Below, piece by piece: positions 42,853 to 55,086 of a stretch of 64,000 bases of DNA. Position 1 is the stretch's first letter; each line of letters starts with the position of its first letter. A program made the translations under genes and the position numbers. Source of the stretch: Pholiota molesta. Taxonomy: Eukaryota > Basidiomycota > Agaricomycetes > Agaricales > Strophariaceae. The stretch lies in NCBI GenBank assembly GCA_014925825.1, contig JACGCK010000157.1, positions 1 to 64,000 on the forward strand, read 5' to 3'. The notes beneath the pieces were generated by a model that saw nothing but the letters and a program-made list of their open reading frames with translations, was not told the origin of the DNA and searched no databases.

Positions 42853-45800
42853 GTGTAATATGGCGTAAATTACTCATTGATAAACCTGAGATGTTCAAAA
42901 TTAGAGGACGGCTGCGCGAAAGTGCTGTGCAAGTTACTGCAAGTGACTCATACCGCGTCGTGTGCGGTATGTTGTACACCAATAGAAGGCAAATAGAAGC
43001 ATTTGTGACGCCGGTCGTGGGAAACGCTACGTGCAAGTTGCGATAAGCTGCTAAGCAGGATTGCTCCTGCGGCGACCGTTCTCCGTCCGCCTGGGTTGTG
43101 CGTATGAGCTGCAAAAGGCTGTGGGCGAGGTTGCGTTGACATGAAAGTCTTGTTGGGGCATTGCTTTCGGTAATGTGGGGAAATTTCATAATAAGTACGT
43201 CCCAAAGGTGGCTGATTCAGAGGCAAAAATAGATGTACGATGGAATGTTCAATGTTATCACTGTATCAGTGAAGTACATAGACACGCACAACAAATGATC
43301 CAGCTGCAGACATACGTATAATTAAGTTTACTTCTATGTTTGCACTGTATGTAAGTACTATGTAGTATGTACAGCGTACGAAGCTCCCTTTTATTGCCAG
43401 CAACTGTCTCCATCCAATGCCTATCAGCGACGGGGAGGTCCCTGAGCTTCGCGTTTTAAACCACACTATAATTAGTCCTGGGCTTCGGGCACCAAGCATC
43501 TAGATTCTACATTAGAATTATATGTCTTCGTCATAAATACCACTCTAGTATGCATAGTTGAGTTTTCTCAACAATATAACGTCTAGAACAGTCAAATAGA
43601 TGCCTTGCTGCTCCATCAATATGTCAGTTATCTGCTCCGTCAAGAGCAGGCAACGGACTTGGGGATTTAGTAGTACCAGTTTAAAAAAAGCCTTCTGCCC
43701 GAAGTCGCGTTGATCCCGGAGGCTTCAAAGACTGCGCTCATTCATTCATTCTTTTCTGTTCACCATGTATCCAACTTCAATGTGCCGATGTGCGCTCTAG
43801 GCTGAGTTCTACGAGATACATATCTCGTTGGTATCTCGGCAGCACTCTTTGAGTCCATCACGCAAAACATATCGAAAAATACTGTCCAATTTTATCATTA
43901 CTGCATAGCCACTTTCCCAAAAATTTGCGTGCGTGGGGTTGAAACAGATCGCAGCCTGGGGATCCTCCTCGGCGACGGAAGCGGTGTGCAACACGGGGGC
44001 GCGTGTACGGTGTCAGAGGGTGTCAGAGATACTTACCGTCCGACGTCGCATCGTGTTGATCCGTGTTTGTTTGTACACCTCTCCGATGCACACAAATAGC
44101 TTCACAGCCACTGCGATTGGCGGTAGCATTTAGTAACTAGTTGCGCTTCGCCTTCCTGTACTTCACGAGTTGTACGCACTTGGGGCCGGCTCGACGATGA
44201 GGAGCAGCGTTGTATCAGCTTACTTTGGAACAGTGATAGCAGATATACGTATCATAGGCTCTAGGTCTAGAGCATCTCGATGTGGAGGTCGGAGCAACAT
44301 CTCCGATACCTCCAGGATAAGTATCTCTCATGTTTACCATCATTCTTGTCGGCGGTGAAGCCAGAAATACAAAAAGATATGTAGACCTTTACTCGGGTTG
44401 CCTATAATAAAGAGCCTTAGACGTACTTGTTTTACGGCGCCAACTTTCAGAGTTGGCCGCTGGATGATAGCTTCGAAGTGATCAAATTATATCCAATCTC
44501 GTACATACGCAAGGTTATTCCATCTTGCATTTATTTCCAAATAACTGGTAGGTCTCCCTGACGAAGGCAAATTAATTACATTGAAGGGGCCCCACTAGAC
44601 AAGCAAAGCATCGAGGTAAATTACAAAGGAAAAACATAGATGCTACTGTATGAAGGGAGTTCTTTGTTTTTATGAATTTAGATAAGGACGTTGTCAACGT
44701 TGGAGCAGTAGAGATTCGAAAGGAAATTAAATGAGCGAGACCTCTCCTGTAAAGTCTTGGAAGTGACGGAATATAAGTACTATGCAGGACTTTGAATTGG
44801 TCCACATTTAACTCTCTCTTCGTCGTTTGCTACAAATTCCTAACAGCGATATGTTCAAAATATACAGGCTTGCATGACAACTACGGGCTGTGCATTGACT
44901 TGCGAGTGTAAACCCGCATATCAAGCGGTTGTCGAGGTAAGTATTAAATCGGTATTAAAGAATCTGCCGCCTCCATACTCCAAGAAACGAGAGCAATGAA
45001 CACGTCATTAAACAAATGAATTAATTAATATGGCATTCCAGAATCCTCACATCGTCGTAATGCCTCGATCTCTCCAATCTCTCTGCTTTCGGCTTGCCTC
45101 ACTAACTGCGCCACACCTGCACGCGATGCGCAGTACTTACTCGCCCCGCGTAATGTGTTTCCACCTCATCTCTGCTGGAGCGGGAACATTCATCCGCTAG
45201 GCTACTCAGTGGTCAAACACGTTGAATCCGGGTGATTGTACATCTTGAATTAACAGCTGGACAAGCTGTCATGTCGCTGTGATTGGATTTCGAAACCTTG
45301 CACATAGACAATACTTACATCGTGGTCTTACGTACTTTGATTAGGCTTGAACTGACAGCGTTTGCTGAGCGATATCGAACTGCAGCCTTGTTGGGCGCTG
45401 AGAGCGCAGTGATAGTGAGTTCGCAGTGGTCAGTGTGGATTGGAAATGGAGGAGCGGGAGCCTGGCGAGCCCGGGTCCCGATTTAAGGCAGTGCTGAGTT
45501 CCGCCTTTAGTGTCGGAGGTCTAAAACGGGCATGGCAACGGGCTCTGCCACGTGTGGGAGGAATGGCAACAAAGGGTTTTGCCTTGTGCTTATAGAGCGG
45601 CGGCGTCGAACGACAATGGCCGAAGAACAATTACCGCCACGCCCGCCGACTTTCCTTTATTATCCCTCTTGTTCTCATTGTTCTCCAAACAGCCTCTGAC
45701 AGTCCAAACTTTCGAAGAACCCATCTTATCTCTCACGCGGTCGCTTCTCGGAAACGTGTTCACCGTTATAATAACCAGGGTACCCACTCTACTCTGGTAC

Positions 45801-46003
45801 CTCCTCCTGTTACTTTGGTTCGGGCGTTCATTCTGACCTCTTTATCCTTCGCCTTATAGGTCCGGATATTCTCCCATTTCTTGACTTCTAATTCGTCAGA
45901 CACTGTGTGTATTGACCTTACGAACTCTTCACGAGCGCCTTCCTATTGCGTTCAATCAACCACGGACAACACTTCTCTTTCGTACCGTCATTTCTCATCT
46001 ATC
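42853..46003. other. 3.1-kb intergenic region, no gene seen
   Basis: I found no spliceable gene. Minus frames at 42710-43189 overlap the start of the ATPase gene and lack motifs. The part right before 46004 is pyrimidine-rich and should be the leader of the next gene. Confidence 0.4.
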
Positions 46004-47194
46004 ATGACCACTACTACCCCTTCTTTCCGTGTCGAGCTCTTCCCCGCACCGCCTCCTACGTTCAACAGCCTAGACCCCAAAGAACGCTCTCGCCTCCTTC
46101 GTTCAACCCGCAAACTCGGTGCTTTACTGGGAACGACGCCAATCGTAGTCGAGATGGAGTCGGGAACCAACGCCTCGCCAAAAGCGACCCGCCGCGACGG
46201 GCGCATCTTCCACTCGCGCTCCTCGTCCATCTCGTCTGTCGACTCTGCCGAGCCGGACTACGTCATGGTCAAATCGACCGCCCGCTCATCACCCTATCAG
46301 GCGCAATTTCTCCCTCCATTGGACACCGACTCGCCGAGCCCGAGGCCGAGGAACGAGGATAAGCCGACGAGCAAGAAACGGAAGGGCCCCAACGGAGCTT
46401 TGCCCCCTATAGCGCTCGTATTTGACATCTCTGGCTCGCAAACCCGCTCTGGATCCGCGGTTTCACAGCCACTGCTCCTTCGGGCCCGGCCCGTCCCTGC
46501 AGGCCCTGTTGACAGCCGTATAAAGTCGTCTAGCAACCACGGACGGGTTTCGAAACACCTCTCTCCCATCGCGTCCTCCTTCAACATGGATGCCCCGTCA
46601 CCACCCACGTCCCCCACGATGCCCACGCCCGCAGCACACCTGCTCAATGACAAGGAGAGGCGCAGGAAGATGGCCAAGCTCACGCGCACGCTCGGCGAGA
46701 ACATCCCGCCGGAGCTCGTCTTCCAGGACGCCCCGCGCCGCTCGCTCTCCGTCACCTACCACCCGCGCGCCGACCCCATCGCGGCGCTCCAGCGGCCCTC
46801 CACGTTCCACCCGGTGGGCGCACCGCCGCCACTGGCTGTCGCAGAGGTGCCGATCCCCGCTCCCCGCCCAGCAACTGCGGATGCGACGAAGTCCACAAAA
46901 CGTAGGCACCGTCCCCGCAGTCTTACCCTCGGCTCATCGTCCGCTATAGCCGCAGCCGCCGCTGCCCTGACGCGCGGCACGACGTCTCTGGACGATCAGC
47001 CTCCGCCCCCGCTGCCGATTCAGAAGAAGGAACTGCCGTTCACGTCCGCGCGGCCTGCGGCGTCTGTGACGCTGCAGGTCCCCGCTGAGTCGACGGAGTT
47101 TGGGCGCCGGAAGGAGAGGGAGTGGAGCGGGGAGTGGAATCTCAAGGATATGGACGACGTCGCGAGGCGCCTCCGCGGGTTGAAAGGTCGATGA
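46004..47194 (+). CDS. disordered basic protein with two copies of a short helical motif
   Basis: A single exon encodes 396 aa. The frame is open further upstream, but the first ATG is at 46004 (MTTTTPSFRVELFPAP). Most of the protein is low-complexity Ser/Pro/Ala. Two similar segments stand out: PKERSRLLRSTRKLGALLG near residues 20-40, and DKERRRKMAKLTRTLGENI near 215-235. Both share KERxRxxRxTRxLGxxxG-type spacing and are each followed by P and hydrophobic residues. The C-terminus ends with an acidic/basic helix (LKDMDDVARRLRGLKGR). Function is unknown; the duplicated basic helices could bind a partner or membrane. Confidence 0.7.
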   Translation: MTTTTPSFRVELFPAPPPTFNSLDPKERSRLLRSTRKLGALLGTTPIVVEMESGTNASPKATRRDGRIFHSRSSSISSVDSAEPDYVMVKSTARSSPYQAQFLPPLDTDSPSPRPRNEDKPTSKKRKGPNGALPPIALVFDISGSQTRSGSAVSQPLLLRARPVPAGPVDSRIKSSSNHGRVSKHLSPIASSFNMDAPSPPTSPTMPTPAAHLLNDKERRRKMAKLTRTLGENIPPELVFQDAPRRSLSVTYHPRADPIAALQRPSTFHPVGAPPPLAVAEVPIPAPRPATADATKSTKRRHRPRSLTLGSSSAIAAAAAALTRGTTSLDDQPPPPLPIQKKELPFTSARPAASVTLQVPAESTEFGRRKEREWSGEWNLKDMDDVARRLRGLKGR

Positions 47195-47896
47195 AGCGAC
47201 GTCACCGCGTCACCATTCATCCACGAATCCACCATTCATCCCGGATCTAATCCGCAGTTGTCATTCATGCCCCCCACGGGTTTCTGCGATACCTCACGAC
47301 CTTCCCGCCCAAAATTCATGCTCGCCTCGTCTATCTCTCATAGCTCTGGCTAGCGCCCGTTTCCTCTCCACTTTTCTTTCTGCCACCACATCAGCTGCTT
47401 GCCGCTTATCATGACGATTCTCCTTCTATCTTATATTACCCTCCATCTATAATGTGTATGTATCTATCATTCCCATTCTTAATTATGTATGTACTACATC
47501 AATGTTACTCCATTCACCGCAGGCAATACCCACACAGCGCCTCATTGTGTATTAATATAGCAGGCATAGTACTTCGCATACATCCAAAGGAAGAGCTCGC
47601 ATCAGTGGCCAGCACGGTGGGTGCCGCCTGTTTTTTTGGGAACAAAGCCACTCCCTAACCGGTGTTTGGACGCATTCCCTGACGGAATTTCAAGAAGAGG
47701 CCATTGTCCCGCGTCTCGTCCTCCCTCTCACATGTGCAAATGGCGGGTTTATAAGGAGCAGGCGTGGATAATAGATATGATTGCTCGTAATCTCGGCGCC
47801 TAGCTCCATTCCTAGGAGCGGTTTACAGGTGGCGTTCGTTCCTTCGACTTTGATTCCTGCGAGTCTACCTACTCACTCCCGGGAAGTAGGACTGAA
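47195..47896. other. intergenic, no gene seen
   Basis: The 3' flank of the disordered-protein gene is followed by the leader of the F-box-like gene. There is no supported frame. Confidence 0.45.
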
Positions 47897-49167
47897 ATGC
47901 CACCAGTGGTCCTGGAGCTTCCTACGGAGATTTTATGCGCCATCTTTGAGATCAGCACCTCCCAGTTCTCGGTATCACCATCGCCGATATATCCGGCGTC
48001 GACCGCAGAAACACCCCGGGCGCTTAGGCTGCCTTTCAACGTGACCGACTCTGATTTCTGCGCCCTGCCTTCCTTGAAAGAGCTTACTCTCCACTGTCTC
48101 GCCCTGTCGCATGTATGTTCGCGGTGGAGGCAGGTCGCGGTCGCCATGCACTCGCTTTGGGCGCTTCTCCATCTCGGGAGCCATGCCGTCAGGAGGCATT
48201 TGGAGCGCACCACTACTACCGCGGCCTTGCTCTCCCGCTCGAGCCCACTTCCTCTATCCCTCGATATCGGCGTCCAGGAATCCCCTGACCCCGAGCGCGA
48301 CAGGAGCGGCATCCGAGATGGGCTCCGCGAGCATGTCCACCGATGCCACGCGCTGCGCGTCGTGAGCGGCGATCTCGTTATCGCCGACGTCTTCGACGCG
48401 TTCGTGGGGCACGCCCTCAGCCTGTCTGAATCCGCCCGCCCCTCCCGCGGCGAGCAGAGATCGCCGCTGGCCCGGGTACATGTAGTGCAAACGGCGCCGA
48501 CGCGGACCCGCCCGCCCGTCCTTCCCGTCCGGCCTGGGTTTATTGGTCGCGCCGAGCCTGGTCGCGCGGCGCGGGTATCTCTGTGTACCCGCGCTGGGGG
48601 TTGCGGGACGTGGTCCTCGAAGACATCGGTCTTTCGTACCACGGTCATTTTCGGCTGTTCATGCGGAGCACGGCGAGGCGGCTGGTGCTGCACCGCATCG
48701 GGATCCCTGGTGGGACGCCGTATGTGCGGCGGGTGGTGGGTCAGGGGGGGTCCTCCGTGGTGGCGTTGGTGGTGTCCGAGCTGCGGTGTCTCGGTCCAGA
48801 CTCGGAGGACGAAAGACAGAATCTGTATTCGACGTTCTTCGCTCTGAGTCTCTGTCCGAACCTGCAAGAGCTCGAGCTTGCAGCCCTCGATGATCCGGCG
48901 TTCGCGGGCTTGCTGGAGCTCCTACGCCCGCCCCCGCCGCTCGTTTTCTGGGAACTTCGCAAGCTCGTTTTACGCGGGATGGATATGCGTAGTCGGGGTG
49001 TTGTGCTGACGCTGGCTGCGGCGTTTCCGGCGGTTGGTGAGATGGTGTTGGGGAGTACGGTTTCCGGGACTAGTGTTCTAGTTTATGATACTTGGATGGC
49101 GCTAGATGGCGTATGGCCGCAGTTGCACGAAATTGTGTTGAATGGAGAAGTAGTTAGGCGGTGGTAG
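47897..49167 (+). CDS. F-box-like/leucine-rich protein with a frame break
   Basis: The first frame (from the ATG at 47897) begins LELPTEILCAIFEIS and continues LSHVCSRWRQVAVAMHSLWALL, the usual F-box arrangement, into SGDLVIADVFDAFVGHALSL and PLARVHVV near 48480. The second part, in another frame (about 48580-49167), has WGLRDVVLEDIGLSYHGHF, leucine-rich FALSLCPNLQELELAALDD and LHEIVLNGEVVRRW at the stop. The two clearly belong together, but I found no GT-AG intron that joins them in frame between 48430 and 48600; candidate introns there restore the wrong phase. A one- or two-base indel, real or from sequencing, is the simplest explanation. The rest of each half is undamaged. Confidence 0.6.
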
Positions 49168-49989
49168 CCGTTTAGTGGGACTAGCAATACGATTTACGAT
49201 TGATGCTGTGGTATGATTCGTGGAAGCCGTGCGTGTACTTGGTCTTTGGAGTCATTCCAAGACTCGAGAGTCATCATATATTTCTGATGTTGTTTTTGCA
49301 CGTCTATCTTATTACGATGTTTTCGGTTACTTTACCGTCCTTATCTTTGCTCTTATTAATATCGCAAGATCGAAAGCTATATAGAGGGCACTAGCCTTGA
49401 AACGCTGAACTTAATTTGTTCAGCCTTCCTGCAGTATGTGTTCTTTGAAAGTACCTATGGCAATTGAATTGTTGTCCGGAAAGAATATGCTACCTATGAC
49501 GCACACATACATATATGACGAGTCTATAGAACGCATCCTTCAAGGATCTATAAATAGCATATGTATTCCAGGCATCATCATCATGCCTTTAGAAATGGGC
49601 GGGACCCTACATATGTAGGATGAACTACGCCTTTGCTACGCCTCGTATTTACTCTGGAAGTTTGGTAACATAGTAAGCCTAGAATACTTCGGACGAACGT
49701 GCGTTGTACTCAGCGCACTGCATAAGTTACTAAGTATAAGTACGCTGTCCATCAAGGTAGACAGACATCAACAAGCCTTGGGAATGTATCAGTGAGAAGA
49801 GGGAGTTCTCGCAGTGAGCTGAGGCTAAAATTACGCGTGGGACCACGTGCCCGCATGGATGGTTCATTTACCTCGGCCAACAGATGATACACACCTATTT
49901 CTCCCACTATCGGGGAGCTGAAGAAGCAGGACTATCTGCATCTCGTAAATGGAGAAGACATCGGATCTTTGCGTGCTAAAACTGCGCCA
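49168..49989. other. intergenic, no gene seen
   Basis: The stretch is AT-rich. Near 49890-50050 the phrase CCACTATCGGGGAGC recurs as TTCACTATCGGAGAGC, a small imperfect duplication in the promoter or leader of the permease gene. Confidence 0.4.
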
Positions 49990-49995
49990 TATAAG
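49990..49995 (+). promoter_or_regulatory. TATA box of the Git1-like permease gene
   Basis: CATATAAGTAGG lies 92 nt before the chosen ATG at 50082. Confidence 0.45.
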
Positions 49996-50081
49996 TAGGT
50001 GGAAAGCATCGGCGACGTTGACATCCTTCCCTTCCCTCCATTTCACTATCGGAGAGCATTGTTGGTGTTCACCTGCCGCAA

Positions 50082-52904
50082 ATGCCTTTATTTTCGAAAG
50101 AACAGTTGCGCCATGTCTCTCTCATATTCGCGTGAGCAGCCTCCGACTTGTCTATATTATCGCAGGAAAGCCCTAACTATCGGACGTTTGTGTTGTCTCT
50201 TTCTCTTTCTAGATGTGGGACGGCACTGTTCTCAGATGGTACGATTATTATCTTATGAGCTTAATTAGAGGCTTATTACCTCTTTTACAGGATACGGAAA
50301 TAGTGTCATTGGAAATGGTGAGCTATCCCAAATAACATTCCATCTGGTTTATACCCTCGCTAAACCCCTTCCCATCAGTCAATACAAGTGTGTACCATTC
50401 ATGCGCGCTAGCGACGATGCATAGAAGTGTCGAGAATTGACGGGTCACAGTATTAACCCGAATATACGGGTCGAATCAGCTCAGCCAACACGACTACAGC
50501 AGGACCTTGACCAGTTTGACTTTTGCCGGAACGGCGGTGGGGATGTTAATATTTGGTGAGGGCATTAAAGGCTGAACATTCGGTGATACTCTGTCTAACT
50601 CCTAGAACAGGCTACATTTCCGATAAAATTGGGCGGAAATTTGGGATGGTAAGTACAAGCTCCCCAAATCAAGAAGTCTCCCCAATTCAAGTATGGGCGG
50701 TATTGTAGATGGCCGCCGCTGCAATCGTTGCGCTGTTTTCAGGGTTATCGGCGGCATCTTCAGGTGCGCACGGTAGTATAGGCGGGCTGTTGAGCATGCT
50801 CGGCGCCATGAGGTATGAGGTATTCGCTGATTCTCCTTGAGCATTTTGTTAACCTTGAGACAGGTTCCTTCTCGGTATTGGTATTGGCGCAGAATATCCC
50901 TGTGGATCCGTCTCTGCGTCTGAGCAGTCAGAAGGCCCACTGATCAGTAAACGCGCCCAGCATCGGTGGTTCGCACTGGCTACAAGTAAGCGAACACAGC
51001 TTGCGACAGTTTTTGCTTTTTTTCTCATGCGTACGCTGTTTAGACACTATGATCGACTTGGGCTTCGTTATGGGGTGTTTCGTTCCATTTGTTTTGTTCA
51101 AAATGTGAGCAAAATTACTTGTTTTTATGAAGCGGCTCGGGAATTCATATTTGCGCTAGATTTGGGGATAATCATCTGCGAGCCGTATGGCGTCTCTCTC
51201 TTGGCCTTGGAATCGTTCCCGCTGTAGCCGTATTTTTCTGGCGTCTGAATATGGAGGAGCCCGCTAGATATAAGCGCGACTCCATGAAGTTCGCGAGGAT
51301 CCCATATCTTCTCATCTTTCGCCGTTATGGAGTAAGATTGATCGGTATCTCGGCCGTTTGGTGCGTACTACGTTGTATCAAGTTTCGAAGAGTGTTTCTG
51401 ACCTCATTAATTATTCCTCCTTCCGTTTTTTACATACAGGTTTTTATATAACTTGATTGTGTATGGAGCATTTTTTCCCTTGCCTTAAACGGCTTAAACT
51501 TAACTCATAGCACAATGCAATGCTCTTCCCTTATAGATACCCAGTAAGTATCGATCAATCCTCGATATTCGATGATGCTTACTACTCGCAATGCAGTTCG
51601 GTCTCTACTCATCCATTGTTGTCAACAAGTAGGCTCCCTCTTCGTATATTTTGCCACTTTATTTATTCTGATGTGCACTAGCATTACCGGCGGTGCTTCT
51701 GATCTTACCATAGTGTTGGGATGGGCCACTGTAATTAAGTGCGCAGTTTCTCATCTCTATCTTTTCCTCGAACTGTAAGGCTGACTCGGAGCCCATTCGC
51801 CAGTCTGTTCTACTTACCCGGCAGCCTTGTTGGAGCGTTCATTGTGGATTATCTTGGGGCCAGAAATACGATGGTAAACATGACTGGGATTTCGCTTCCG
51901 GAGATCGTCTACTAAATCTGCTCTACCCCGTGAAGATTACAGGGCTGGTGCTACAGGCGATCATTGGCTTTATTATGAGCGCTCTATATGCCAAGTATGT
52001 TCAATTTCTGCCACTATCTATCAAGGTATTAACCAAATATATAATCCCTCAGACTTACGGTACACGTTGGTGCATTTGCTGTAAGTCTCAGGCGCTCGTA
52101 ATTCATAATAAATACCCGTCAAAGAGACCCGCTCACTTCTCCGAACAACTCAGGTCGTTTATGGAATATTCCTATCCTTCGGAGAGCTTGGTACGTCGAC
52201 AGCATGCACATAGTACTCAGAGCGCTTCTGATGTTCGTTCGTGTAGGACCTGGTAACTGTATAGGACTATTGGCCAGTAAATCCAGCCCAACCGCAGTCA
52301 GAGGGCAGTTTTACGGCATTGCCGCTGCTATAGGGAAGCTAGGCGCGTTTGTTGGGACATGGAGTATGTGGAATTGCTCTCTCGTGTCATCAATCGTCGA
52401 TTCACATTATCAAATTCAATTCCTTCAGTGTTCCCGCCTATCATCGACGGTGTGTCCGCCACGAATGCTTATGATCAACGCGTTAGCAGTACTGATTGAT
52501 AAATTATTGATTAGCATTTGGTGGTCCCGATTCGGCGAGAGGAAATACTGGGCCGTTCTGGATTGGAAGCGGTATGAACGGATGGTTTGTATTCTTTGTT
52601 GATATATTCTAACCAGAGGATGGATTTTGTAGGAGTTGCCATACTAAGCGCCCTTATTACGATTCTTTTCGTAAAACCTTTGACGGTCGACGGTATGGAG
52701 AAAGAGGATGCCCTAGTACGTTGTTTCCACGCATCAAATTCTCTATTTCCTGAGTTGTATGCCTAGTTCCGAGAATATCTTGAAGCCAACGGTTACGACA
52801 CGTCATCAATGGGTTTGCCTAGCGAAGACACCAGGTCTGCCAGCGATATCGCAATCGCTGAAGAGAAAGACGAGAAGGAATACTCCAAGGAGTCTGCTGC
52901 ATGA
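50082..52904 (+). CDS. Git1-like MFS permease with 23 exons
   Basis: Exons: 50082-50131, 50213-50238, 50291-50317, 50379-50387, 50451-50555, 50611-50648, 50709-50812, 50864-50985, 51044-51104, 51160-51360, 51440-51460, 51537-51543, 51597-51628, 51682-51738, 51804-51873, 51936-51994, 52053-52080, 52154-52190, 52247-52363, 52429-52449, 52515-52571, 52633-52715 and 52767-52904. They join in phase to 489 aa. Family marks are [31 protein letters not shown] (MFS loop 2-3), [42 protein letters not shown] and SFGELGPGNC. These place it with glycerophosphoinositol/phosphate:proton symporters, a plasma-membrane uptake system with 12 helices. Exons 4 and 12 are 9 and 7 nt; both are needed for conserved residues (VNTIL; IVYPFGL). 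An upstream exon may add a few N-terminal residues. Confidence 0.88.
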
Positions 52905-53155
52905 TCACTTGATGACCTTACGATATGGAATGCTCGAATGTGATGTGATTCGTTATGAACCTGGCCTCAGAAAAACGCCCATCGCTTATAAATATCATGT
53001 ACATGAAACGACCATTTACTTAACTTATATACGTTCTTCTTGCACTATCACCTTGGGAAAATAAGTCAACGACCGTCAGCTACCATTAAAAGTATTAAAA
53101 AAATGTCAGTTTTGCAATTGGGATATAGTAATATTTTACTTGGATTCGTGAGCGT

Positions 53156-54634
53156 CTACCAGCCCCATGCAGCACGGCGCACCTCCGCAGATTCTTTCTC
53201 TTCAAATCTTACAGTCACCTCGTCCTTGACCAATTTCCGTACTTCGGATACCAACAAACCTCTATCAACATGTTCCGCCACCATATCAACCTCTGAATCA
53301 TCAACCTCCTCCTGTGACGTGAACCACATGAGAATGACCTCCTTGATGGTACTCGTTGGACTCTTCAAATCTAGCCACCGGCTAGAAGCAAATACTCTCT
53401 CGATGAATTGAAACCCGCCATGTCGCCGGAGTGGACTCTCCATCATAAAAGTAATGCTTTCAAGTCTTGGGGCATACGCAACGAGCGGCTCGATGTCACT
53501 TCTAATCGGCGTGCGTCCAAAATGTTCGGGCCTGGAGTTATATGCCTGGCCTCCAAGAAAGTACAAGCCCAGTGAAAGCTTTGTTATCGCGGGCGCGGAC
53601 AACAGAGAGGCGTGAACTACGGTGACGGCGGTAGAATCGCGCCACACGGTGTCCGCTAGATCTGACGCGAGCGATAATGTACGCAAAGCGGGAAGCCGAA
53701 GGTTATCGAAGACTGCCTTCAATGGGTTCTGTCCTGTGGCTCTCCAATTCACAACAGAGGCGCTTATGTCGAGTGAAAAGGCATAAGGCAGGGTGCTTAC
53801 GGGCGGACGAACGTAGGTTTCGATGTCGTTGTCCGTTAAGCCGAGGTGAAAAGAGCCCGATTGTAGAGCGCGTAGCGATCGAATGAAGGAGAACCAAGTA
53901 TTCAACTCTAGACACATTGAATGCATTGAAAGGTGAGTTAAGGTAGACCACTTGTGAAGAGGGTTTGCCAGATCCTCGCGCCGCAGTTGGGTGTGCTCGA
54001 TAACAAGATGTCGAAGTGTTGAATGGGTCTGGGTGAGGACGGATGTCAAATATTGATGACGAGCATCATTTCCTTCAAGTACCGATTCAGAAGACCACAC
54101 AGCGACTATGGTATGGGCATTGGGATGTACTTGGACCACATATCCCGCTTCCGTGCGTCGTTGGACGAGATATCGGTAGAGTCGTCCAATGCTGATGTAT
54201 TGGGCTGAGGACGTCAGCTCCAGGAGAAACTCAGAGGCGGATTTCGAGAGACGGCTGCGTCGATAGTGTGAACCGACAGTCTGCCGCAGCTCGACTTGGA
54301 GATACGGAGCTGTTGAACGTAGATTTCGCTTCCACCATTTCAACCATTTCAAGCGACGCACGAACACTTCCGGATCCCATGTAAATAGACGCCCATTCGA
54401 ATGCCAGTTGAGAGGGAGTTCGAAACGGAGGTGAGACCAGAGAGAAGGATTGGAGAGCGCCACTGCTCTCCAGTTCGCGCAGACCTGGCAGAGAAGCATT
54501 GGCGCGACTGTGGCGTTTGGCTGCATGAGTACGTGCGCAGAAGACTGGTCGACACAGTGGGAGAAGATTTTGCAGAGAATTTCGATGGGAAGTTCGTTTA
54601 TTGGGCTTCGAGTTAGACCGGACTCGTTCGTCAT
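53156..54634 (-). CDS. F-box protein, paralogue 2
   Basis: One uninterrupted frame encodes 492 aa, similar along its whole length to the protein at 4995-6449. Shared blocks include SPINELPIEILCKIF, MLLCQVCANWRAVALSNPSLW, SHLRFELPLNW, YLVQRRTEAGYVV and YAPRLES; both end in WGW. The F-box probably links a substrate to Skp1 and cullin; the leucine-rich rest would bind the unknown target. Immediately beyond its 5' side lies a relic of the seven-pass family on the same strand, copying the F-box/seven-pass order at 4995-8496. The coding frame is intact. Confidence 0.85.
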   Translation of the reverse strand: MTNESGLTRSPINELPIEILCKIFSHCVDQSSAHVLMQPNATVAPMLLCQVCANWRAVALSNPSLWSHLRFELPLNWHSNGRLFTWDPEVFVRRLKWLKWWKRNLRSTAPYLQVELRQTVGSHYRRSRLSKSASEFLLELTSSAQYISIGRLYRYLVQRRTEAGYVVQVHPNAHTIVAVWSSESVLEGNDARHQYLTSVLTQTHSTLRHLVIEHTQLRREDLANPLHKWSTLTHLSMHSMCLELNTWFSFIRSLRALQSGSFHLGLTDNDIETYVRPPVSTLPYAFSLDISASVVNWRATGQNPLKAVFDNLRLPALRTLSLASDLADTVWRDSTAVTVVHASLLSAPAITKLSLGLYFLGGQAYNSRPEHFGRTPIRSDIEPLVAYAPRLESITFMMESPLRRHGGFQFIERVFASSRWLDLKSPTSTIKEVILMWFTSQEEVDDSEVDMVAEHVDRGLLVSEVRKLVKDEVTVRFEEKESAEVRRAAWGW

Positions 54635-55086
54635 GTTGTAGAATCGATACGATAGCTATAGGGAGGAGTAAGTATACAGAGAGTGTACAACTGATGTACT
54701 TCCAATCAACATGAATTTTATTGTGAGAACATTGACTCTGAAACATCAAACTCCGCGGACACTGGTCGCCGCCGTTGACTGTAATTTGACGCGCCGCACT
54801 CTCTCTGAAAAAATAAGGAGTGTGAATGGCAAGTGAATGGTGATTAGATACTAAGATAGTGCGACAATGTTAAAATCAGGCATACTCTATATTTTACTGA
54901 TTCAAGTGAAATGGGAAGCCGATATTGAGCGCTAGTTTGTTTCCAATGTCCTATAAGTATTATCCCCAAAGTAAGTATTCCATTCCATTCCGTGAAATTG
55001 ACGACGGATGTCTGACTGACATACAAGAAACCGGGATTATGTTGCTAACAATGCTCTATCTATACCTTTAGATTCATACTATACTT
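54635..55086. other. spacer between F-box paralogue 2 and the seven-pass relic
   Basis: No gene was seen. It corresponds in position to the 6450-7217 spacer of the other F-box/seven-pass pair, though I did not find clear sequence matching. Confidence 0.35.
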
